NCBI GenBank assembly: GCA_029941885.1
Contig: JAPYTP010000018.1
Location: 1 to 49,439, forward strand
Reading direction: 5' to 3'
From: Myxococcota bacterium
GTDB lineage: Bacteria; Myxococcota_A; UBA9160; UBA4427
Length of the DNA stretch: 49,439 nt
The notes under the pieces are model-generated. The model was not told the DNA's origin, did not search any database, and saw nothing but the letters and a program-made list of their open reading frames with translations. This document shows, one piece after another, positions 42,957 to 49,439 of the stretch. Made by a program: the position numbers and the translations under genes. Every line of letters begins with the position of its first letter. The first letter of the stretch is position 1.

Positions 42957-45128
42957 ATGCTTCGATTCAACGACATCGCCGATCGCATGCTCGATTACAA
43001 CCCGCAGGTCGATCTCGAGCGGTTGCAGCGCGCCTACGTATTCACGGCGAAGGTGCACGACGGTCAGGAACGCCTCTCCGGAGAGCCCTATCTGATCCAC
43101 CCGCTCGAAGTTGCTGGGATTCTCCTCGACCTGAACGTCGACGAGGACACGATCATCGCAGGCCTTCTGCACGACACCCTCGAGGACACCCTGACGAGTC
43201 GAGAGGAGATCGAACGTCTCTTCGGTGAGAAGGTTGCGTTCCTCGTCGAGGGACTCACGAAGATCGCCCGTATCGAGTTCAAGAGCGCGCGCGAACAGCA
43301 GGCCGAGAATTTCCGAAAGATGCTGATCGCGATGTCCGAGGACATCCGAATCCTGATGATCAAGCTCTCCGATCGTCTCCACAACATGCGGACGATCGAG
43401 TACATGGCGGAGAAGAGTCGCCACCGGATCGCCCAGGAGACGATGGACATCTATGTCCCCCTGGCCCATCGCCTGGGTGTCTACTGGATGAAGCAGGAGC
43501 TCGAGGACCTGTCCTTTCGGTCCCTCGAGCCGGATGCAGCCGGAGAACTCGAGGCCCAATTGCAGCTCAGTCGAGCGGAGCGAGAGACCTATATCGAGGA
43601 CTCGATCGGAATCATCTCCGCGAAGCTCGCGGAAGTCAACATCCGTTGCGAGGTGCAGGGTCGCGTCAAGGATATCTCTTCGATCTATTCAAAAATGAAG
43701 AGCCAGGACCTCGAGATCGAGCAGATTTACGACGCGATCGGCTTTCGGATCGTCGTCAACGGAAGAATCGAGGATTGCTATTCGGTGCTCGGTCAGATTC
43801 ATTCGATCTGGGCGCCGGTTCACGGACGATTCAAGGACTATATCGCGCTTCCCAAACCGAATGGCTACCGCTCCCTCCACACGACCGTGATCGGAGAGTT
43901 CGGCGAGCGGATGGAGGTCCAGATACGGACCTCCGCGATGCATCGCGACGCCGAACTCGGAATTGCTGCGCATTGGAAGTACAAGGAGGGGCGTGTTGGC
44001 GCCGAGCGGGACGATTCGAAATTCGACTGGCTGCGTCAGCTCGTCGAGTGGCAGAAAGAACTTTCGGATCCCCACGAGTTTCTCGACGCGGTGAAGCTGG
44101 ATCTCTTCCCGAACGAAGTCTTCGTGTTCACGCCAACGGGAGAGGTGATCAACCTCGCCGCAGGTTCCACACCCATCGATTTCGCCTACGCAATCCACAG
44201 CGAGATCGGTTCCCAGTGCGCCGGCTCCAAGGTGAATGGACGACTCGTTCCCCTACGCCAGCGCCTACGTGACGGGGACACGGTCGAAATCGTGACCAGC
44301 GCGAACCAGATTCCCCGCAAGGACTGGCTCGAGTTCGCCGTTTCGAGCAAGGCGCGCAACCACATTAGGCACTCGATTCGTCAGGCTGGAAAGGAAAGAG
44401 CCATCGGTCTCGGTCGCGACATTCTGAGTCGTGAGCTGAAGAAAGTCGGCTCGACGCTCGCGAAGGTTCAGTCGGAAGGGAGCCTCGATCGCTACCTCGA
44501 GAACGAATTCGGGGGGAATGCCGTCGACGACCTCTTCGCCGCGATCAGCTACGGCAAGCTCGCGGCGAGCGCGCTTTCGCGGCGACTGGTCGGGGAGTCC
44601 CCTCCGGAGGAAGCGCCGGTGTCGTCGACGGTCGTTCCGAAACGTCTGCGCCGCCTCTTCCAGCGGGAGCGCCGGAGGTCGGGGTCGGGGGTTCGCGTCT
44701 CCGGGACCGCCGACGTGTTGGTGCGATTTGCGGGTTGCTGTGAGCCCCTGGCCGGAGACGAGATCATCGGCTTCGTCACACGGGGTCGTGGGGTCACCGT
44801 CCACACGCGGGGCTGCGTCAAGGTTTTTGCCCTCGATCCCGAACGTCGAATCGAAGTGGACTGGGACGCAGAGACCGATGCACGCCGTGCGATCGCGATA
44901 CGCGTCCTTTCCCGCGATGAGCCCGGCATGCTCGCGAAGATCACGAACACGATCTCGGCCGCCGGTATCAATATCGGTTCGGCTCGGGCCTCGGCTGGAG
45001 ATCTGGCCGGCAAGGGCGCCGAACAGACCTTCGAATTATGGGTGAAGGATGTACAGACGCTGACGACGGTCATGCGTGAGATCCGAAAGGTTCGAGGTGT
45101 CCGCTCGGTCGAGCGCGTACGCGGATGA
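42957..45128 (+). CDS. spoT: Bifunctional (p)ppGpp synthetase/hydrolase (RelA/SpoT family)
   Basis: Makes and degrades the alarmone (p)ppGpp. 723 residues, domain order: HD hydrolase (GLLHDTLEDT, KLSDRLHNMRT, so hydrolysis should be active), synthetase (RVKDISSIYSKM, RFKDYIALPKPNGYRSLHT, VQIRTSAMHRDAELG), TGS (EVFVFTPTGEVINLA), a helical part, a zinc-finger-like stretch (RFAGCCEPLAGDEIIG) and a C-terminal ACT domain (IRVLSRDEPGMLAKIT). The intact HD motif marks it as the bifunctional Rel/SpoT type. ATG 42957 has its own upstream region; the stop overlaps the next gene. Confidence 0.96.
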   Translation: MLRFNDIADRMLDYNPQVDLERLQRAYVFTAKVHDGQERLSGEPYLIHPLEVAGILLDLNVDEDTIIAGLLHDTLEDTLTSREEIERLFGEKVAFLVEGLTKIARIEFKSAREQQAENFRKMLIAMSEDIRILMIKLSDRLHNMRTIEYMAEKSRHRIAQETMDIYVPLAHRLGVYWMKQELEDLSFRSLEPDAAGELEAQLQLSRAERETYIEDSIGIISAKLAEVNIRCEVQGRVKDISSIYSKMKSQDLEIEQIYDAIGFRIVVNGRIEDCYSVLGQIHSIWAPVHGRFKDYIALPKPNGYRSLHTTVIGEFGERMEVQIRTSAMHRDAELGIAAHWKYKEGRVGAERDDSKFDWLRQLVEWQKELSDPHEFLDAVKLDLFPNEVFVFTPTGEVINLAAGSTPIDFAYAIHSEIGSQCAGSKVNGRLVPLRQRLRDGDTVEIVTSANQIPRKDWLEFAVSSKARNHIRHSIRQAGKERAIGLGRDILSRELKKVGSTLAKVQSEGSLDRYLENEFGGNAVDDLFAAISYGKLAASALSRRLVGESPPEEAPVSSTVVPKRLRRLFQRERRRSGSGVRVSGTADVLVRFAGCCEPLAGDEIIGFVTRGRGVTVHTRGCVKVFALDPERRIEVDWDAETDARRAIAIRVLSRDEPGMLAKITNTISAAGINIGSARASAGDLAGKGAEQTFELWVKDVQTLTTVMREIRKVRGVRSVERVRG

Positions 45129-45952
45129 GCGGTTCTCGGCCGGTCGCGAAGAGAGTTGGAGTCAGCGTCTGCTTGCTCGCGCGAGACGAGGAAGCGGAGC
45201 TCGAACGCTGCCTGTCCGGGATCGATTGGGCAGACGAAATCGTCGTCGTCGTCGATGACCGGAGTCGAGACGGGACCGAACGCGTCGCACGTCGCCTGGC
45301 TTCGCGAGTCGAGCGGCGAACCTATGCCGGAGATGTCGCGCAAAAGCGCTATTGCGCGAGCCTCGCGAAGCACGATTGGGTGCTGATCCTCGATCCCGAT
45401 GAAGTCGTTCCGCCCAGATTGGCGGCGTCGATTCGACGCGTCCTGGCGACTCCGGACGATGCCGCGGGAGAGGATGTCCCCTCCGCATTTCGACTGAATC
45501 GTGTGACCTATCATCTCGGGCGGTGGATTCGTCACGGAGACTTCTACCCGGATTGGAAGCTGCGGCTCTTTCGGCGATCGCAGGCACGTTTCGTCGGGCG
45601 GGACCCTCACGGACGCGTCGAAGTCGATGGCAACGTCGGCCGATTGGAGGGGGAACTCGAACATTACAGCTATCGCGACCTGTCCGATCAGATCGAGCGG
45701 ATCCAGTCTTTCAGTGAGCAGGCGGCGAACGCACTCGTGGCGCAGGGAAGACCGTTCAGAATCGTCGATCTGGCGTTGCGTCCGCCCGCAAGATTCCTGC
45801 GAAGTTATTTTCTGAAGCAGGGGTTCCGTGACGGTCTGCCGGGATTCGTGATCTCGGTGGCGAGTGCGTTCTACGTCTTCCTGAAATACGCGAAGCAATG
45901 GGAGAAGGTCCATCTCGGGCCGGCCTTCGGATCCGAGGACGACGCCGCTTGA
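45125..45952 (+). CDS. Glycosyltransferase family 2, WaaE/KdtX-like
   Basis: 275-residue GT2 of the LPS core beta-glucosyltransferase type: VSVCLLARDEEAELERCL, EIVVVVDDRSRDGTERV, QKRYCASLAKHDWVLILDPDEVV, then HGDFYPDWKLRLFRRSQARFVG and the HYSYRDLSDQIERIQSFSEQAA block typical of WaaE/KdtX and Lgt-like enzymes. Near the C-terminus an amphipathic or membrane-associated part (FLRSYFLKQGFRDGLPGFV) is family-typical. It overlaps spoT by four bases and the next glycosyltransferase by four. Probably a core glucosyltransferase; sugar not certain. Confidence 0.85.
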   Translation: MSGSRPVAKRVGVSVCLLARDEEAELERCLSGIDWADEIVVVVDDRSRDGTERVARRLASRVERRTYAGDVAQKRYCASLAKHDWVLILDPDEVVPPRLAASIRRVLATPDDAAGEDVPSAFRLNRVTYHLGRWIRHGDFYPDWKLRLFRRSQARFVGRDPHGRVEVDGNVGRLEGELEHYSYRDLSDQIERIQSFSEQAANALVAQGRPFRIVDLALRPPARFLRSYFLKQGFRDGLPGFVISVASAFYVFLKYAKQWEKVHLGPAFGSEDDAA

Positions 45953-47106
45953 AGATCCTTCAACTGGTGAGCGACTGGAAGTGGACGGGGCCGGCGGAGC
46001 CGATGCTCGTACTCACGGCCGCCCTGCGGGCGCGGGGACATCAGGTGGATCTGATTTGTCCCGAGCCCCCGGGCAGAGCCAATCGCAGCCTGTGGCATGA
46101 GGCTTCTCTTCGCAAGATCGATCCGGTCCACCCGATCGAGGGTCTTCGCAGTGCCATTCGATGGGGTGATGGAGAGCGGGTCCGGCGGGTCGCGGCTTGG
46201 CTGGAGTCCGGGGCGATCGGGGGTCCCTACGACATCGTCCACTGTTGGCACACCCGCGATCACGTCCTCGCGGCGCGTGCGCTCCGACTCGGTCGGCCCT
46301 TCGATGCGCATCCGCGTCACGCCCGTCTCGTGCGATTTCTTTCGTCCGCAGAACCCATTCCGTCTTGGCCCTGGAACCGCTGGCTCTTCGGAGCCGGCTG
46401 CGATGGCCTGATCTGCGTGAATGATTCGACGGCCCAGTCATCGCGCGGGCTTCGCCGTGAGCGGCCGGTCACATCGACGACCGGGGCGATCGACTTCAAT
46501 GAACTCGAAGTGAGGCGCGGGCGCGCCGAGGTGAGGCGAGAACTGGGGGTGCCGCAGGACGCGCCGTTGATCGCGGTCGTGGCGCGGATGCAGCCGCATC
46601 GCCGATTCGATCTGTTGTTGTGCGCGCTTGCCCGACTCACTCGCACTCGCCCAGACGCACGCTTGGTGATCCTCGGACGCGGCAGCCGCGCGGATGAGGT
46701 CGTGGTTCAACCCGCCCGGGTCATGGGAATCGAGGACCGAGTGATCTGTGCCGGATACCGGGTCGAGGACTACTCGGATGTGTTGGCCGCGATGGACCTC
46801 TGCACCTTTCTCGTGCCGGGCTCCGACGGGACCTGCCGAGCGCTGCTCCAGGCGGCCGCACTGGGATTGCCCTTGGTGGGCACCCGGCGCGGTGCGATTC
46901 CGGAGATCATTTCGAATGGTCAGACCGGATGGATCGTCGATGAGGATCCAGACGCGATTGCGTCCGCCTGGCGCCAACTGATCGACGATCCGCAGCAGCG
47001 AAGAGAGATGGGGGAAGCGGCGCGCCGGGACGCCCAGTCACGCTTCCAGCCCGACCGGTATGCCGCCTGGATGGAACGTTTCTATGAAACGGTGCGCGCG
47101 CGTTAG
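45949..47106 (+). CDS. Glycosyltransferase family 4 (GT-B)
   Basis: 385 residues beginning ILQLVSDWKWTGPAEPML (the KWTGP start is frequent in LPS/core GT4s), with a DIVHCWHTRDHVLAARA block, the donor site VARMQPHRRFDLLL and LVILGRGSRADEV, and the C-terminal ALGLPLVGTRRGAIPEII plus GWIVDEDPDAIA. The TTG start overlaps the preceding GT2 stop. Its stop (TAG 47104-47106) overlaps the stop of the convergent msbA gene. Likely acts on LPS core or a related surface glycan. Confidence 0.85.
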   Translation: MKILQLVSDWKWTGPAEPMLVLTAALRARGHQVDLICPEPPGRANRSLWHEASLRKIDPVHPIEGLRSAIRWGDGERVRRVAAWLESGAIGGPYDIVHCWHTRDHVLAARALRLGRPFDAHPRHARLVRFLSSAEPIPSWPWNRWLFGAGCDGLICVNDSTAQSSRGLRRERPVTSTTGAIDFNELEVRRGRAEVRRELGVPQDAPLIAVVARMQPHRRFDLLLCALARLTRTRPDARLVILGRGSRADEVVVQPARVMGIEDRVICAGYRVEDYSDVLAAMDLCTFLVPGSDGTCRALLQAAALGLPLVGTRRGAIPEIISNGQTGWIVDEDPDAIASAWRQLIDDPQQRREMGEAARRDAQSRFQPDRYAAWMERFYETVRAR

Positions 47107-48950
47107 TTTTCGGCCACTTCCTGAGTCCCGACCAACTCATGGTAGATGCCGGAGCGGCTCATGAGGGATTCGTGGTCCCCGATCTCGGCGATCCGTCCTT
47201 GATCAAGAACGACGATTCGGTCGGCATGGCGAATCGTCGAGAGCCGATGCGCGACGAGAAAGATGGTTCGCTCGCCGCGGAGGGACTCGATTGCTTCCTG
47301 GACGGCTCGTTCGGTCCTGGCATCGAGTGCGCTGGTCGCTTCGTCGAAGACCAGGATCGACGGATTCGCGAGAATCGCACGCGCGATCGTGAGGCGTTGC
47401 CGCTGGCCACCCGAGAGGCGCAGGCCGAATTCGCCGACACGGGTGCCGTAGCCCTCGGGCAGTTCGTCGATGAATTCGTCTGCCGAGGCAGCAGCCGCCG
47501 CTGCCCGGATCTCGGTCTCCGTCGCGTCGGGGCGGCCGTACCGGATATTTTCGCCGACCGAGACATCGAAGAGAAAGGGCTCCTGGGTCACGACGGCAAC
47601 GTGATCGAGGAACGATCTCCGCTCGATATCTCGCAGGTCCACCCCGTCGATTTCGATCGAGCCATGAGAGGGATCGTGGAATCGGAGCACGAGATCGATG
47701 AGGGTCGATTTTCCAGCGCCGGTCCGACCTACGATCGCGACGACTTCACCGACCCCGACTTCGAGATCGATCCCACGAAGTACAGGGTCGCCTCCGTAGC
47801 TGAAGTGGACGTCGACGAGACGGATGTCGTGTGAAAGCCCCGTCATCGGTCTCGCGTCGGGACGGTCCGGGGGCTCTTCCTCCATGTCGAGGAGCGCGAA
47901 AAGGCGCTCGGCGCCCGCGGTCGATTCCATGATCTTTGGATACGATTGTGAGAGGGCTTTGATCGGCTTGTACGCGATGACGAGCGTCAACGCGAAATGG
48001 GCCAGGCTCCCGATCGTCACCCCCCACATCTCGTTGATCATCATCCAGATGCCGAAGCCGACGATCACGAAGCCGAGGATCGGATTCAGGAGCTCGCTCG
48101 ACGCCTTTGTCAATGCGCTATTCCAGATCACCTTCATATGGCGCCGGAAATATTTTCCGGTTTCGATCTCGAAAGCGTTCTCCTCGAGACGTTGACCCTG
48201 GAACGCCTTGATGACCTTGATGCCAGACAGGATCGTGAGCAGCCGCTTGGAAAGGTCGCCCTGTGTCTCCTGGCGCCGTCGGGACTGGCGTTGGACCCGC
48301 CTCCCGAAAAAACCGAGCACCAGCAAGAAGGGCGGGATCGCAACGAAGCTGAACAGTGCGAGCTGCCAACTCGCCAGGAAGAGGGAAATTCCGCCCGCGA
48401 CGACCTGCTGGACGTTCAACAGGAGTTCGTTGTAGGCGATTCCCACGGATTGGCAGGCCAGCTGGACATCGTTCATGGCTCGCGCGAGGAAATCCCCACT
48501 CGAACTGTGGCGATGAACGCGCAGGGGCGCTGCCAGCAGTTTTCGCGCCACCTCCTGATCCACGTCTCGCCGCACGCTGGCGATCGTCCAGTGGGCGCCG
48601 TAGGTCCGAAAGAAAACGGCGACGGGCGACACGACGAGGGAGATCCCGAGTATCAGAGCGAGTTCGGCGAGGACGGGCTGGATGAAGTCGAAATCGATAT
48701 CTGCGGCGGTGGCGGGGATCAGCACATCGTCGAGTAGGGGTTGGAAGAGATAGGCTTTCACGTATCGGACGAAAGACACCACCCAGCCGAGAACGAAGAT
48801 GCCGAGGATCGGCTTCCAGTAGATGAACGAGCGTCGCAGCATCCGAACCAGCAATGGCCAGGCCCTGATCTGCTCCGGCTCGCTCCTGGGCGTGTCGGTG
48901 GCCGCGCCCGTCGGCGGCGATTCTTCGCGTGATTCGGGTTCGGGGTCCAA
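47103..48950 (-). CDS. msbA: Lipid A export ABC transporter MsbA-like
   Basis: MsbA flips core-lipid A across the inner membrane. The 615-residue half-transporter has a ~45-residue polar N-terminal tail, a six-helix ABC membrane domain (from SFIYWKPILGIFVLGWVVSF), and an ATPase with Walker A GRTGAGKST, Q-loop VTQEPFLF, signature LSGGQRQRLTIARAIL, Walker B ILVFDEATSALD and H-loop VAHRLSTI. Context with LPS glycosyltransferases supports the MsbA call over other exporters. Start is a TTG (complement of 48948-48950); an internal start after the polar tail is possible. The upstream gene ends six bases before it, so they form one minus-strand operon. Confidence 0.88.
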   Translation of the reverse strand: MDPEPESREESPPTGAATDTPRSEPEQIRAWPLLVRMLRRSFIYWKPILGIFVLGWVVSFVRYVKAYLFQPLLDDVLIPATAADIDFDFIQPVLAELALILGISLVVSPVAVFFRTYGAHWTIASVRRDVDQEVARKLLAAPLRVHRHSSSGDFLARAMNDVQLACQSVGIAYNELLLNVQQVVAGGISLFLASWQLALFSFVAIPPFLLVLGFFGRRVQRQSRRRQETQGDLSKRLLTILSGIKVIKAFQGQRLEENAFEIETGKYFRRHMKVIWNSALTKASSELLNPILGFVIVGFGIWMMINEMWGVTIGSLAHFALTLVIAYKPIKALSQSYPKIMESTAGAERLFALLDMEEEPPDRPDARPMTGLSHDIRLVDVHFSYGGDPVLRGIDLEVGVGEVVAIVGRTGAGKSTLIDLVLRFHDPSHGSIEIDGVDLRDIERRSFLDHVAVVTQEPFLFDVSVGENIRYGRPDATETEIRAAAAAASADEFIDELPEGYGTRVGEFGLRLSGGQRQRLTIARAILANPSILVFDEATSALDARTERAVQEAIESLRGERTIFLVAHRLSTIRHADRIVVLDQGRIAEIGDHESLMSRSGIYHELVGTQEVAEN

Positions 48951-48956
48951 GAAGCC

Positions 48957-49439
48957 TCAGCCGAGCTCAGCCGCGATCGCGTCGCCTCCGCGCCAGCCCA
49001 ACAGGAGGTCGCCCTCGAGTCCGAGTCCGGCGGCGGCCGCGCGGTCCAGGTGATAGATGGGGGGACGGGTGGAGAGTCGCAGGTCGATTTCGCTGGGCCA
49101 GCCAGTCTGGCCCACGGGATCTTCGAGCCACCCATCGTCGCTGTCCCAACGGGGCATTTCGACTTCGATCTGTACGAGTTCGTCTCCGCAAAACGGCATG
49201 AGCGCTCGCAGACGATTCGCGATCTCGGACCCCAGAGCGGTGCTTCGCACCTCGAGCGACTCGGGTTCGACGTCCGGGATCACGGCGCGCGCCACGAGAT
49301 CGACTCGATTCGGGTGGGTCTGGCTGGGATAGGCCGTGACCGCTGTGATCGGTTGCCCCGGTTCGGATCCCGGCAGGATCACCCGGGCGCTCATGCCCTC
49401 GGGCAGTACGGCGACGCTGCGGCAGCCGAGAATGCGCCC
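48957..49439 (-). CDS. Unidentified protein, C-terminal part (runs off right edge)
   Basis: The minus-strand frame is open to the window edge; reading in from the edge it gives GRILGCRSVAVLPEGMSARV, so the Met inside is probably not the start. About 160 residues are visible, no Cys clusters or membrane segments. The end (GLGLEGDLLLGWRGGDAIAA) has the Gly-rich look of the C-terminus of FAD-dependent amine-oxidase/desaturase-like flavoproteins, which is only a weak hint. It is immediately upstream of msbA (six-base gap) and so co-transcribed. I do not recognise the family with confidence. Confidence 0.5.
   Translation of the reverse strand, partial: GRILGCRSVAVLPEGMSARVILPGSEPGQPITAVTAYPSQTHPNRVDLVARAVIPDVEPESLEVRSTALGSEIANRLRALMPFCGDELVQIEVEMPRWDSDDGWLEDPVGQTGWPSEIDLRLSTRPPIYHLDRAAAAGLGLEGDLLLGWRGGDAIAAELG

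Overview
This is a high-GC (low to mid 60s percent by eye), densely coding stretch of a Gram-negative chromosome. Gene order and protein types resemble the former Deltaproteobacteria (Myxococcota, Desulfobacterota or Binatota-like lineages). Pointers are LpxI instead of LpxH, a Gfo/Idh/MocA dehydrogenase between lpxI and lpxB, DUF4388 (PatA-like) proteins, a FrzCD-like chemoreceptor, RemA next to gmk, and many TTG/GTG starts with short gene overlaps. No insertion sequence, prophage, CRISPR array, tRNA or rRNA was seen.

Layout. (1) 1-1171: 3' part of nusB and a stand-alone leucyl-aminopeptidase N-domain protein. (2) 1413-12061: a DUF4388/pseudo-receiver protein, then a chemosensory locus (receiver, chemoreceptor, zinc-ribbon receiver protein, HEAT-repeat protein, CheR, CheB, GAF protein, receiver). 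It is visibly decaying: in-frame stops at 5539, 6803 and 10470, frameshifts near 8687, 9450, 10150 and probably 10830, a deletion inside cheB, and no cheA or cheW. The chemoreceptor begins with what looks like the first residues of a CheA, so one deletion may have removed the kinase. (3) 12130-14205: lptE-holA, converging on rpsT, with short tandem repeats between them. (4) 14380-22007: a membrane TPR/zinc-ribbon protein, a second DUF4388 protein with a pseudopilin-like tail, phoH-ybeY-lnt, and prfB with the classic programmed +1 frameshift. (5) 22013-34436 and on to 35502: an envelope-biogenesis run, lolC/E-lolD, bamA, ompH (skp), lpxA, lpxI, a GnnA-like oxidoreductase, lpxB, waaA, lpxK. (6) 35480-40975: LPS core genes (a KdkA-like kinase on the minus strand, two heptosyltransferases, a GT2, heptose-7-phosphate kinase). 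(7) 40972-45128: yicC-remA-gmk-spoT/rel. (8) 45125-48950: two more glycosyltransferases and msbA on the minus strand, then an unidentified partial gene at the right edge.

Most of the window builds the outer membrane. Lnt, LolDF-type machinery and BamA/Skp handle lipoproteins and barrels. LpxA-LpxI-LpxB-LpxK-WaaA make Kdo-lipid A. Heptose kinase, WaaC/F-type and other glycosyltransferases extend the core, MsbA flips it and LptE helps insert it. The lipid A operon lacks lpxD and fabZ at their usual place after ompH.

The strongest signal for follow-up is the decaying chemosensory locus, whose lesions all fall within about 7 kb while I saw none in the rest of the window. Other points are unusual domain additions in NusB, BamA, the LolC/E permease and the two DUF4388 proteins.
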